Source: Humidesulfovibrio mexicanus
GTDB taxonomy: Bacteria; Desulfobacterota; Desulfovibrionia; Desulfovibrionales; Desulfovibrionaceae
NCBI RefSeq assembly: GCF_900188225.1
Contig: NZ_FZOC01000004.1
Span: forward strand, 285,537 to 349,536
Reading direction: 5' to 3'
Length of the DNA: 64,000 nt
The notes beneath the pieces are model-generated. The model made no database searches. It had not been told where the DNA came from and saw nothing but the letters and a program-made list of their open reading frames with translations. Made by a program: the position numbers and the translations under genes. Of the stretch, positions 1 through 7,713 are shown one piece after another. Position 1 is the stretch's first letter. Every line of letters starts with the position of its first letter.

Positions 1-48
1 GAGGAAGGACGCCACCTGAACCGCCGCGTGGAAATCCGCAGCAACTAG
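1..48 (+). CDS. OmpA-family protein, C-terminal end only
   Basis: Only the last 15 codons are inside the window, ending in TAG at 46-48. They read EEGRHLNRRVEIRSN. The segment NRRVEI preceded by a Gly-Arg is the usual end of the OmpA-like peptidoglycan-binding domain found in OmpA, Pal and MotB-type proteins. The full protein would therefore probably be an envelope protein anchored to peptidoglycan, but its N-terminus and exact type cannot be seen. Confidence 0.6.
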   Translation, partial: EEGRHLNRRVEIRSN

Positions 49-126
49 CCACTTGACCCTGGCGGGGCTGCGGGGCACAATGCTCCGCAGCCCCGTATCC
101 CCAGACCCGTCACGCGGAGAATCGCC

Positions 127-645
127 ATGTTCAGCAAAAAAAACCTGTGCTCCCTGGCCCTGGCCTGCCTTTTGCCGCTTTCCCTGGGGGCCACCGGCGC
201 GCAGGCCGAGCACGGAACACAACTCGCCGCCCCGGAAGTGCCCCAGCCCACCCTGGCCGTGGCCCCGGCCCAGGAGCCCACGCCCGTCTACCTGGACCCC
301 GAGGTTATCCGCGAGCACGAAAGCTTTTCCCACTTCGCCCACCGCCGCGTGCGGAGCATGAACGAGGTCATGATCGGCGGCAGGCACAGCATGCAGGTGC
401 ACAAGGGGGCCGACGGCCTCTACCGCGCCAGTTTCCGCGCTATCGATCTGGACGGCGTGGTCTGCCAGGTGCGCCGCTCCGAGAGCAACCCGCACTTCTT
501 CGTGGGCAACCTCATCTACAAGGAGCAGGTGCTGCAGAGCGTAGCCAAAAGCGCCGAGGCCTGCCGCCAGGGCCCCTTCGAACCCGTGAGCGAAAAGCCC
601 AACCGCCTGATCTTCACCTCTGGCCGCGGCGGCGGCTGGCGCTAG
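127..645 (+). CDS. Secreted protein of unknown function
   Basis: The 172-residue product starts MFSKKN and has a clear Sec signal peptide: a basic start, a hydrophobic stretch at about residues 8-22 and a likely cleavage after AQA (about residue 27). A Pro/Ala/Glu-rich segment (about 30-55) follows, then a compact domain with two Cys (in VVCQVRR and EACRQG) that could form a disulfide in the periplasm. I do not recognise the family. It lies 78 bases after the OmpA-like tail and 7 bases before an AraC regulator gene on the same strand, so all three may be co-transcribed. Confidence 0.7.
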   Translation: MFSKKNLCSLALACLLPLSLGATGAQAEHGTQLAAPEVPQPTLAVAPAQEPTPVYLDPEVIREHESFSHFAHRRVRSMNEVMIGGRHSMQVHKGADGLYRASFRAIDLDGVVCQVRRSESNPHFFVGNLIYKEQVLQSVAKSAEACRQGPFEPVSEKPNRLIFTSGRGGGWR

Positions 646-652
646 CCCGGCT

Positions 653-1495
653 GTGTCCGGCGCCCCTCTGCACGACGAGGTGCGCTTCTGGCGCGACAAA
701 GCCCTCCCCGGAGTGGAGGCGCGCAGTTCCACCTACACAAGCAACGCCTTCCGCACCCACACCCACCGCGCCTGCCTCGTTTCCCTGGTGGACAACGGCC
801 GCACCCGCTTCACCCTTGAGGGCCAAACGCGCATCGTACAGGCGGGGCAGATGGCCGTCATCGAGGCCGGACGCCCACACTCCTGCAATCCTGTGTCCGG
901 GTCCGGCTTCTCCTACCGCGTGCTGGCCGTAAGCCCAGGCTGGCTGGCCGGGGCCGCGCAGGAGGCCCAACGCCCCCCCCGCTTCGCCAGCCCGGTGCTG
1001 GACGACCCCGAACTCTTCGCCGCCTGGGCGGAGCTGCACGCGGCCTTTGTGCAGTGCGCGCCCGCCACGGACAAAGAGGCCCTGCTCATGGCCTGCCTGC
1101 GGGAACTTCTGGCCCGCCACGCCGCGCCGTGCGCCGCCGCCGAGCGGACTGCAAGCCCCGCGGTGGAGGCCGCCCGCCGCCACATGACGGACAACGCCGG
1201 AGCCAGGGCGCCTCTGGACGAACTGGCGCGCGCGGCCGGGCTTTCGCCGCATCATTTCCTGCGGGTGTTCAAGGCCGAAACCGGGCTGCCGCCCCATGCC
1301 TTCCAGATCCAGCAGGCCATAGAGCACGCCAAGACCCTGCTGGCGGAAGGCGCGCCCATCAGCCAGGCCGCCCTGGACGCGGGCTTCGCCGACCAGAGCC
1401 ATTTTTCGCGATTGTTCCGCGCGTTCACAGGGGCCACCCCCGGCCAGTACCTCTCCGGCGGCGCGCAAGGCCGCGAGCCGGCCTCCCGCACCTGA
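653..1495 (+). CDS. AraC-family transcriptional regulator
   Basis: The product has 280 residues. The N-terminal half (about 1-165) looks like the cupin-type AraC effector-binding domain: a His-rich start (RTHTHRACLVS) and the segment AGQMAVIEAGRPHSCNP. The C-terminal 100 residues carry the two helix-turn-helix motifs of AraC/XylS proteins: LDELARAAGLSPHHFLRVFK, then ISQAALDAGFADQSHFSRLF with the usual TGATPGQY end. The start is a GTG 7 bases after the upstream stop, without a strong ribosome-binding site, so a later start is possible. An EamA exporter follows 83 bases downstream, and AraC regulators of this type often control an adjacent exporter. The effector cannot be told from sequence. 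Confidence 0.88.
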   Translation: MSGAPLHDEVRFWRDKALPGVEARSSTYTSNAFRTHTHRACLVSLVDNGRTRFTLEGQTRIVQAGQMAVIEAGRPHSCNPVSGSGFSYRVLAVSPGWLAGAAQEAQRPPRFASPVLDDPELFAAWAELHAAFVQCAPATDKEALLMACLRELLARHAAPCAAAERTASPAVEAARRHMTDNAGARAPLDELARAAGLSPHHFLRVFKAETGLPPHAFQIQQAIEHAKTLLAEGAPISQAALDAGFADQSHFSRLFRAFTGATPGQYLSGGAQGREPASRT

Positions 1496-1578
1496 CACCC
1501 CAGCGCCAGCCCCCCGCCAGGCCGCGCAACGGCAATTTCATTCCATACGCGCGCCAGGCGTTGGGGCATTCTGCCGCC

Positions 1579-2532
1579 ATGGACACGCCACGCCTTTCCC
1601 TTGCTCCGTATCTGTGCCTGGCCGGAGCCGTGCTCCTCTGGGGCACCAGCTTCACGGCCATGAAGTACGCCCTCATGGGCTTTGCGCCCATGGTGGTGGT
1701 CTTTCTGCGCATGGCCCTGGCCTCCCTGCTGCTGCTTCCCGCCTGGGGCCATGTGCCCAAGGCCGGACGCCGCCCCGGAGACCTCAAATGGCTGGCGCTC
1801 ATGTGCCTGCTGCAGCCCTGCCTGTACTTCCTGCTGGAGGGCTTCGCCATGAGCCTGACCACCTCGGCCCAGGCGGGCATGATCTCCTCCCTGGTGCCGC
1901 TGCTGGTGGCGGCCGGGGCGTACGCCTTCCTTGGCGAGCCGCTGGGGCCGCGCATGGTTCTCGGCGTGTGCCTGTCGCTGGGGGGCGTGGTCTGGCTGTC
2001 CCTGTGCGGGGCGGCGGAACAGGCCGCGCCCAATCCGCCCCTGGGCAACCTGCTGGAGCTCTTCGCCATGTGCTGCGCCAGCGGCTACATGGTGGTGATC
2101 AAGCATCTGTCGCGGCGCTACGATTCCTGGCATCTGACGGAGCTGCAGGTCTTCGCCGGGGCGGTGTTCTTTCTGCCAACGGCGCTGGCCACGGACACCC
2201 GCTGGCTGGCCGATCCGGCCGGAGCCCTGGCAGTTGTCCCGCTCGAAGCCTGGTTGGGCGTGGCCTATCTTGGCGGGGTGGTGACCCTGGGCGCCTTCGG
2301 CATGTACCACAGGGCCGTGGTCAGCCTGCCCTCGGCCCAGGCGGCGGCCAGCATCAATCTGGTGCCGCTGGTGGCGGTGCTGGCGGGCTGGGCCATGCTG
2401 GGCGAGCGCCTGGCCCTGGGGCAGGTCTTGGCTTGCGGGCTGATTCTCTGCGGCGTGCTGCTGGGGCAGACCAGGGGCGGACGCAGGGCACAGGACGCCT
2501 CCCCAACCGGCGCGCCAACGGCCGACGCCTGA
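1579..2532 (+). CDS. EamA/DMT-family exporter
   Basis: This 317-residue inner-membrane protein has about ten hydrophobic segments arranged as two EamA repeats (about 10-140 and 150-290). Each repeat ends with the characteristic Gly-Glu pair, FLGEPLG in the first and MLGERLA in the second. Drug/metabolite-transporter family members export amino acids, related metabolites or drugs by proton exchange; the substrate here is unknown. I chose the ATG at 1579 because it puts the first membrane segment near residue 12 as in relatives; the open frame extends further upstream through the regulator gene. It probably belongs with the AraC gene before it, and it converges on the MarR gene with only 7 bases between stops. 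Confidence 0.87.
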   Translation: MDTPRLSLAPYLCLAGAVLLWGTSFTAMKYALMGFAPMVVVFLRMALASLLLLPAWGHVPKAGRRPGDLKWLALMCLLQPCLYFLLEGFAMSLTTSAQAGMISSLVPLLVAAGAYAFLGEPLGPRMVLGVCLSLGGVVWLSLCGAAEQAAPNPPLGNLLELFAMCCASGYMVVIKHLSRRYDSWHLTELQVFAGAVFFLPTALATDTRWLADPAGALAVVPLEAWLGVAYLGGVVTLGAFGMYHRAVVSLPSAQAAASINLVPLVAVLAGWAMLGERLALGQVLACGLILCGVLLGQTRGGRRAQDASPTGAPTADA

Positions 2533-2539
2533 GCCTGCC

Positions 2540-3106
2540 CTATTCCGTGCGGGACCGGCGACCCGGCCGTCCGCCCCGCGCAGCGCATTCCCTGCCGCGG
2601 CCCATGCAGCCGCGCCGCAGGCCGCCGCCAGGCCCGAAGCCAAGGCCGTCTCCAAGCCCCGAGGGCTCCCGCTCCAGTGTCTCCACAAGCCGCGACAACA
2701 ACCCGGCAAGCTGTCGGCGCTCGTCCTCGCCAAGGCAGGCAAAGACGGACTCCGCACCCTCCCGGTCCATGTCCGGGCCTGGCGCGACCGCCCCGGCTTC
2801 CCCGCCCGCGACGGACACAAGGAAGCCGCGCCGGTCCTGCTCGTTGCGGGTGCGCGTGATGAGCCCGGCCCGCTCCAGCTTGCCCAGAAGCTCGCTCAAG
2901 GAGGACGAGCGCACGTCGAGCAGGTCGAGCAGCTCGGCCTGGCTGATGGATCCCCGCTCCCGCACGATGCCCAGCACGCGGGCCTGGGCGTGGTGCGCGT
3001 GGTCGCAACGGTGCGAAATCCTGGACATGAACCGCGAGACCCGGCGAAACAGCAGGGCCAGCTCCTGGCCGGAAACCGGCGGCGCGTCCGCGCCGGGCAG
3101 GCTCAC
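2540..3106 (-). CDS. MarR-family transcriptional regulator
   Basis: The 188-residue product begins at a GTG that overlaps the stop of the upstream glycine-rich gene by four bases (GTGA), which implies translational coupling. Residues about 15-120 match the MarR winged helix: RVSRFMSRISHRCDHAH, then VRERGSISQAELLDLLDV, the recognition helix SSLSELLGKLERAGLITR and the wing with the conserved NEQDRRGFLV (DRR). The C-terminal tail is Gly/Arg-rich. MarR proteins are dimeric repressors that respond to small ligands or oxidation. The coupling suggests it controls its own operon, and a palindrome at 3535-3546, just downstream of the predicted start of transcription, is a candidate operator. Confidence 0.85.
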   Translation of the reverse strand: MSLPGADAPPVSGQELALLFRRVSRFMSRISHRCDHAHHAQARVLGIVRERGSISQAELLDLLDVRSSSLSELLGKLERAGLITRTRNEQDRRGFLVSVAGGEAGAVAPGPDMDREGAESVFACLGEDERRQLAGLLSRLVETLEREPSGLGDGLGFGPGGGLRRGCMGRGRECAARGGRPGRRSRTE

Positions 3107-3504
3107 GATTGCCCCCCTGCCGCGTGGCTGGCGGCGTAGGCCCGGCCCTTGCGGCAGCTGGGCGCGCTGAGCGGGCAGTGCTTGTCGCACAAGGGGCACA
3201 GGTCTTCGTCCGGCCGCGCCGCAGCAGTCGAAGAAGCGGCCACGCCCGTTGCCGCGGCGGCAAACTGGGCCGTCGCCATGGTCGGCGCGTTCATGGCGGG
3301 CGCGCCTAAGGCGTAGGGATCTGCGACGGCCGCGCCTGGCACGGGAACCCAGGCGACGCCGCCACCCATTCCCCGCCCAAAGCCGCGTCCTGTTCCGCCA
3401 CCAGCTCCACCACCAGTTCCGCGCCCAGGGCGGCCGCCACGGCCACAGCCCCGGCCAGCTCCACCACGACCGCAATGATTCCGCAATCCGTTCTGTTCTC
3501 TCAT
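3103..3504 (-). CDS. Glycine/arginine-rich protein with a C-terminal Cys cluster
   Basis: The 133-residue product begins MREQNG after a strong ribosome-binding site (AAGGAG, 6 bases before the ATG). The first half is almost entirely Gly, Arg and Cys (HCGRGGAGRGCGRGG and following, with GRGFGRGMGGG). The middle is Ala/Pro-rich. The C-terminus carries four Cys in CPLCDKHCPLSAPSC, a spacing that could bind a metal or Fe-S cluster. The composition recalls the short Gly-rich proteins found beside MarR regulators and Mrp/NifX-like proteins in sulfate reducers, but no such partner is present here, so the role is open. It is the first gene of a two-gene unit with marR. Confidence 0.72.
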   Translation of the reverse strand: MREQNGLRNHCGRGGAGRGCGRGGRPGRGTGGGAGGGTGRGFGRGMGGGVAWVPVPGAAVADPYALGAPAMNAPTMATAQFAAAATGVAASSTAAARPDEDLCPLCDKHCPLSAPSCRKGRAYAASHAAGGQS

Positions 3505-3534
3505 GATGTCTCCTTTTCTGGCGCCTACATTTAT

Positions 3535-3546
3535 GAAGGCACCTTC
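3535..3546. promoter_or_regulatory. Palindrome, possible MarR operator
   Basis: GAAGG-CA-CCTTC is a perfect 5+5 inverted repeat. It lies 12 bases downstream of the -10 box of the promoter for the Gly-rich/marR operon, so it would overlap the first transcribed bases. The octamer ATTTATGA starts just before it at 3529 and recurs at 3603. An autoregulatory MarR site is the simplest reading, but this is inference from position only. Confidence 0.35.
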
Positions 3547-3557
3547 CTTTTGTCGAA

Positions 3558-3585
3558 AAGATACCCACTTCTTCAGCCGTGTCAA
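3558..3585 (-). promoter_or_regulatory. Sigma-70 promoter for the Gly-rich protein/marR operon
   Basis: Read on the minus strand, TTGACA at 3585-3580 is followed after 16 bases by TATCTT at 3563-3558. The -35 box is a perfect match and the -10 box matches four of six. Transcription would start near 3551, about 47 bases before the ATG at 3504. Confidence 0.6.
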
Positions 3586-3719
3586 GATGCAAAGGTACCT
3601 CTATTTATGACGCCCCTTCGTTGGGCTGTGCGGCCTCTGTACGCCGGAACCAAGACGGGCTAGCATGGGCCAAAGACGGAGGACCGCTCCGCCCGCGCCG
3701 CAACCCGGAGGCCGCAAGC

Positions 3720-4841
3720 ATGTTCGATTCCCTGCACCGTCGCATCCGCAAAAAGGGGCTGCCGCCCGGCACCGTGGCCTACGTGGGGCCGGAGCAAAGC
3801 GCCCAGGTGGCCATCGAGCTCATTCACGCGGACGCTGGCGGCGTGCGCCATGATCGCGCCGCCAGCCCGGAGGACTGCCTGAAGGCCGCGCAGACCCCGG
3901 GCCTCACCTGGATCAACGTGGACGGCCTGCATGACCCGGCCTGCGTCACGCGCCTGGGCGAGTTGTTCCACCTGCACCCCCTTGTGCTGGAGGACATCGT
4001 CCACACGGGCCAGCGCCCCAAGCTCGACGAACTGGACAGCGCGCTCTTCGCGGTGCTCAAAATGCTGCGCTACAACGAAGACGCGCGCACCATCGCCGAC
4101 GAACAGGTAAGCTTTGTGCTCATGCCCGGCGTGCTGCTGACTTTTCAGGAAAAGGGCGGCGGCGACGTGTTCGGCGAGGTGCGCAAACGGCTGGTTTCCG
4201 GCACGGGCAAGCTGGCGAAAAGCGGGCCGGACTACCTTCTGTACGCCTTGGTGGACGCCATGGTGGACAACTACTTCGTGGTTCTGGAGCGCATGGGCGA
4301 GGACATCGAGGAGGTGGAGGAGGCGCTGCTCAGCGCGCCCTCGCCCAGGGACATCGCCACCATCCACGGCCTGCGTCGCGAAGCCCTGTTCCTGCGGCGC
4401 TTCGTGTGGCCCCTGCGCGAGGTGCTGGCCCGACTGGAGAAACTCGGCCCGCCGTTGGTGGAGGACGCCACCGTGCTCTACCTGCGCGACCTCTACGACC
4501 ACACCATCCAGGTGATGGACACGGTGGAGACTTTCCGCGACATGCTCTCCGGAATGCTGGACCTGTACCTCTCCAACGCCAGCCTGAAGCTGAACGAGAC
4601 CATGAAGGTGCTGACCATGATCAGCACCATCTTCATCCCCTTGAGCTTTCTGGCCTCGCTCTACGGCATGAACTTCCGGCACATGCCGGAACTGGAGACC
4701 GCGTACGGCTATTATGTGGTGCTCGCGGTGATGGCGCTCACCGTGGCGGGCATGGTGTTGTTCTTCCGGCGCAAGGGCTGGCTCGGCTCCAGCGCTTCCG
4801 GCGCGGACGGCGGGGCCGAAGGCGACCGGGACGGCGGCTAA
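3720..4841 (+). CDS. corA: CorA-family magnesium/cobalt transporter
   Basis: The 373-residue product fits CorA-type divalent metal channels, which form pentamers in the inner membrane. It has a long acidic cytoplasmic domain (about 1-300), a long helix, and two membrane segments at the C-terminus (about 305-328 and 338-357). The first ends in the signature YGMNF followed by RHMPEL, the Gly-Met-Asn selectivity motif and outer loop. The start is the ATG at 3720, since the upstream frame extension does not resemble CorA. It is transcribed divergently from the MarR operon and seems to stand alone; no Mg-responsive leader is evident. Confidence 0.92.
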   Translation: MFDSLHRRIRKKGLPPGTVAYVGPEQSAQVAIELIHADAGGVRHDRAASPEDCLKAAQTPGLTWINVDGLHDPACVTRLGELFHLHPLVLEDIVHTGQRPKLDELDSALFAVLKMLRYNEDARTIADEQVSFVLMPGVLLTFQEKGGGDVFGEVRKRLVSGTGKLAKSGPDYLLYALVDAMVDNYFVVLERMGEDIEEVEEALLSAPSPRDIATIHGLRREALFLRRFVWPLREVLARLEKLGPPLVEDATVLYLRDLYDHTIQVMDTVETFRDMLSGMLDLYLSNASLKLNETMKVLTMISTIFIPLSFLASLYGMNFRHMPELETAYGYYVVLAVMALTVAGMVLFFRRKGWLGSSASGADGGAEGDRDGG

Positions 4842-5060
4842 GGCGCGGCGCGGCGGATGGACCGGGCGGTTCCGCCGCCGTCATGCGGATCGCAATGGGA
4901 AATCCCGGCATCGCCCCTTTCATTATCAGGATTCATTCCTATAGTATCGACTGCGCCCAACCGCACCGTTGCCCCTGCCCGTCCGGAGTGCTACCGTTAC
5001 GGAAACGTACGGCGGGCGGCACGAATATGCCCGGCCACAGCGCCGAACAAGGAGGCTTAC

Positions 5061-5810
5061 GTGTCCACGTTCAAGATCCACCCCATCGTCATGGGCACCA
5101 AGATATTCGACCACGGCATGATGACCTACCAGCACGCCTACGGAAAGCCGTACACCATCCCCATCTACTGCTGGTACCTGGAAGGCGGGGACAAGAAGAT
5201 CCTTGTGGACACGGGCGAAATGAAGCCCATCGTCAGCCAGGAGCGCGAGGCCGCCATCGGCGGCAAGATTTACACCTTCGAGGAAGGGCTGGCCCTGTAC
5301 GGCCTCAAGCCGGAGGACATCGACATCGTGGTCCATACCCACCTGCACAACGACCATTGCGAAAACGACTACAAGTGCGTCAACGCAACGTTCTACGTGC
5401 ACGAGGCGGAGCTCAAGCGCATCCACGACCCGCACCCCCTGGATTTCCGCTATCTTGAGGACTACATCACCGACGTGGAGGACAACGGCCAGGTGGTGGC
5501 GCTCACGGGGGATGCGGAGATCGTGCCCGGCGTACGCGTGATGCACACCCCGGCCCACACCGAGGGCGGCATGACCGTGCTGGTGGACACCGAAAAGGGC
5601 GTGGCCGCCATCACCGGCTTCTGCATCATCATGGAGAACCTCTTTCCCCCCAAGGAAGTGCGCGCCATGGAGATGGAGGTCATCCCCTGCGGGACCGTGG
5701 TGAACAGCTACCAGGCTTATGACAACATCCTCAAGGTCAAGAACGCGGCGGACATCCTGCTGCCCCTGCACGAGCCGCGCTTCGCCGCAACCCCGACCAT
5801 ACCGGAATAG
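5061..5810 (+). CDS. Metallo-beta-lactamase-fold hydrolase, AHL-lactonase-like
   Basis: The GTG at 5061 follows an AAGGAGG ribosome-binding site and gives a 249-residue cytoplasmic protein of the length of the N-acyl homoserine lactonase group. The metal-binding motif HLHNDH is present (in HTHLHNDHCEN), with further candidate His ligands in HTPAHTEGG and near the C-terminus in LLPLHEPRF. The Asp that bridges the two metals in AHL lactonases is not where I would align it: the segment reads AAITGFCIIMEN, with Gly at that place. The enzyme may therefore bind metal differently or act on another ester or lactone. It stands alone, followed by a strong hairpin. Confidence 0.8.
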   Translation: MSTFKIHPIVMGTKIFDHGMMTYQHAYGKPYTIPIYCWYLEGGDKKILVDTGEMKPIVSQEREAAIGGKIYTFEEGLALYGLKPEDIDIVVHTHLHNDHCENDYKCVNATFYVHEAELKRIHDPHPLDFRYLEDYITDVEDNGQVVALTGDAEIVPGVRVMHTPAHTEGGMTVLVDTEKGVAAITGFCIIMENLFPPKEVRAMEMEVIPCGTVVNSYQAYDNILKVKNAADILLPLHEPRFAATPTIPE

Positions 5811-5837
5811 CGCGCCCCCGGCGCGGATTCCCAACGA

Positions 5838-5870
5838 CCGCCTCCTCCCCTCGCGCAGGGGAGGGGGCGG
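5838..5870 (+). terminator. Hairpin after the metallo-hydrolase gene
   Basis: Bases 5838-5851 pair with 5857-5870 to form a 14-pair stem (one wobble pair) around a 5-base loop, ending 28 bases after the stop codon and followed by CCTATCATTTT. It should work as a terminator, although the T run is interrupted. Confidence 0.6.
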
Positions 5871-5888
5871 CCTATCATTTTCCCCGCG

Positions 5889-5917
5889 TTGACGGTTTCG
5901 TCCAAAAAACATATGTT
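5889..5917 (+). promoter_or_regulatory. Promoter with overlapping palindrome, upstream of the DUF169 gene
   Basis: TTGACG (5889-5894), a 17-base spacer and TATGTT (5912-5917) form a good sigma-70 promoter 52 bases before the ATG. The perfect palindrome AACATATGTT (5908-5917) covers the -10 box, and AACATAG recurs at 5924-5930, so a repressor could act here. Confidence 0.55.
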
Positions 5918-5968
5918 AGAAAAAACATAGTAACGCCGCCCGGCGACCGGTGCGGCAAAGGAGCCCCC

Positions 5969-6766
5969 ATGTCCACACCCGATTTCGCCGCCATGCAGGA
6001 ACTGCTCATGCGCGAGCTGCGGCTCATGCACTATCCCGTGGCCGTCACATACTTCTTCGACCAGGCCAATCTGGATGCTTTCCGCAAAAGCCAGCCCCAC
6101 TACGCGCCGGTAAAGCCCGTGACCTTCTGCCAGGCCGAAATCGGCGCGCGCATGGAGGGCATTCCCGTCCTGGTGGAAAAGGACAAGATGGGCTGCACCA
6201 ACGCCCAGTTCGTGATGGGCTGGAAGGGGATGGACGAAGCCGAGGTCAAGAGCCACGCCAAGTACTGCGCCGACCTGGAGCAGGCGAAACGCTTCGTGGA
6301 GACCAAGCCCAGACTGCCCGAAGGCACGCTTTTGGCCGTGGCCGTAAGCCCGCTTGCATTGGCCGTGGGCGTGCCCGACGTGGTGCATTTCTATTGCGAC
6401 AACATGCAGGCCTATCACCTTGTCGACGACTGGATGGCCACCCAGAACGTGCATCCCTTCCAGCCGTCTTTCTGCATGAACTCCGCGGCCTGCGGCGGCT
6501 GCGTGCAAACCTTCAACTCGAAACTCGCCAACATCTCCCTGGCCTGCAGCGGCAGCTACAACGCGGGCAAGACCGAGCGCGGCGAGATCAACGTGTTCAT
6601 CCCCGGCGCGCACATCGCGGACATCGCCGCGCGCATCGCCGCGCGCGTGGCCGAAAAGGGCGGAGCGTCCATCACCCGCATCGGCCACCCGTTCCCCGGC
6701 GCGGACATCTGCAAGAACTGCCCGCTCATCGTGTTCAAGAAGGAAGGCGAAACGGCCAAGGCCTAG
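5969..6766 (+). CDS. DUF169 domain protein
   Basis: The 265-residue soluble protein matches DUF169, a family common in anaerobic bacteria and archaea with no established function. Typical features are the N-terminal PVAVTYFF segment, an early Cys in VTFCQAEIG, the sequence DKMGCTNAQFVMG, and the Cys-containing block FCMNSAACGGCVQTF followed by ACSGSYNAGK. A late CKNCPLIVF adds two more Cys. The many conserved Cys suggest metal or cofactor binding, but that is inference. It has its own promoter and no operon partner: nadD lies convergently downstream. Confidence 0.82.
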   Translation: MSTPDFAAMQELLMRELRLMHYPVAVTYFFDQANLDAFRKSQPHYAPVKPVTFCQAEIGARMEGIPVLVEKDKMGCTNAQFVMGWKGMDEAEVKSHAKYCADLEQAKRFVETKPRLPEGTLLAVAVSPLALAVGVPDVVHFYCDNMQAYHLVDDWMATQNVHPFQPSFCMNSAACGGCVQTFNSKLANISLACSGSYNAGKTERGEINVFIPGAHIADIAARIAARVAEKGGASITRIGHPFPGADICKNCPLIVFKKEGETAKA

Positions 6767-6856
6767 CCGCAAGAAGGAAGAAACCGCCTTGCGCCCCTCC
6801 TGCCATGCAGGAGCAAACGCCGCGCGAAAACGAGAGGGAAAATCGCCAGTCACGAT

Positions 6857-6878
6857 GCCAGCGGGGCGACCCGCTGGC
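6857..6878. terminator. GNRA-capped hairpin between DUF169 gene and nadD
   Basis: A perfect 9-pair stem (6857-6865 with 6870-6878) encloses a GCGA tetraloop. It sits in the convergent gap between two genes, 91 bases after one stop and 87 before the other. No T run follows on either strand, so it would be a weak or factor-assisted terminator, or a transcript-end stabiliser. Confidence 0.4.
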
Positions 6879-6964
6879 CTTGTGGCTGAACGCGCAGGGA
6901 CGGAGCGGAGGCCAGGGCTGCGCACCGGCCGCATGGCGGTTGGGAATGCGGGAAGCCCCGGCGG

Positions 6965-7633
6965 CTAGCCTTCGCCCCGCTGCCCCCAGGCCTGTTCGTA
7001 CGCCGTGCCGCCGCGCTCAAGAATCTCCTCCACGGCCTGGGGCACCAGCATGGCTAGGCTCAGGCGCTCGCGCCAGCGGCGGCGCACGTCCGTGGCGCTC
7101 ACCTCGAACACCGGCATGGACACCAGACGCAGCTCGGTCCCGGTCGGGAAGCGCATGTGCCCAGGCCCAAGTTCCTGCGTTCCGGGCCAGCGCGTCCGGG
7201 CGAAGTCCATGAGGCCCTGCGCATCGACTCCTGGACGCAGGCCAACGGCCACCGAGGCCAGGCCCGGCAATTCGACGCCACGCAGCCAGTTCGGCAAGGC
7301 CAGGAAGGATTCGCTGCCCATGATGAAGGTCAGCTCGTCGCCGGGCATCTTCTCGCGCAGGGCGCAGAGCGTCTCCACCGTATAGGAGGGGCCGGGACGG
7401 GTGCCTTCCAACCCGCTGGCCGAAAGGCCGCTCACCCCGCGCACGGCAAGCTCCACCAGGCGCAGCCTGTGGGCAAAGGGCAGCATCCCGTCCACGGGCT
7501 TGTGCGGCGGCTCGCCCGCCGGCATCAGCAGCACGCGGTCAAGACCCATGGCTTCGCGGGCCTCCACGGCCATGCGCATGTGTCCAGCGTGAATGGGGTT
7601 GAAGCTGCCGCCCAGAATTCCGATCCTGCTCAC
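6965..7633 (-). CDS. nadD: Nicotinate-nucleotide adenylyltransferase
   Basis: NadD transfers AMP from ATP to nicotinate mononucleotide in NAD synthesis. The 222-residue product shows the nucleotidyltransferase signature at its start, GGSFNPIHAGHM (His-x-Gly-His), the segment MPAGEPPHKP, and near the C-terminus VSATDVRRR, equivalent to the ISSTxIR motif that binds ATP. Length is normal for bacterial NadD. It lies 80 bases downstream of proA on the same strand; a proA-nadD pair is a common arrangement, and the two are probably co-transcribed. Confidence 0.95.
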   Translation of the reverse strand: MSRIGILGGSFNPIHAGHMRMAVEAREAMGLDRVLLMPAGEPPHKPVDGMLPFAHRLRLVELAVRGVSGLSASGLEGTRPGPSYTVETLCALREKMPGDELTFIMGSESFLALPNWLRGVELPGLASVAVGLRPGVDAQGLMDFARTRWPGTQELGPGHMRFPTGTELRLVSMPVFEVSATDVRRRWRERLSLAMLVPQAVEEILERGGTAYEQAWGQRGEG

Positions 7634-7713
7634 TGGTGAAGTCCTCTTCGCGTGCCGCCCGCAATGGGTGTGAAGCAGTCTCCAGCCGGGCGGCCGCCGG
7701 AGAATGCGCGGTG

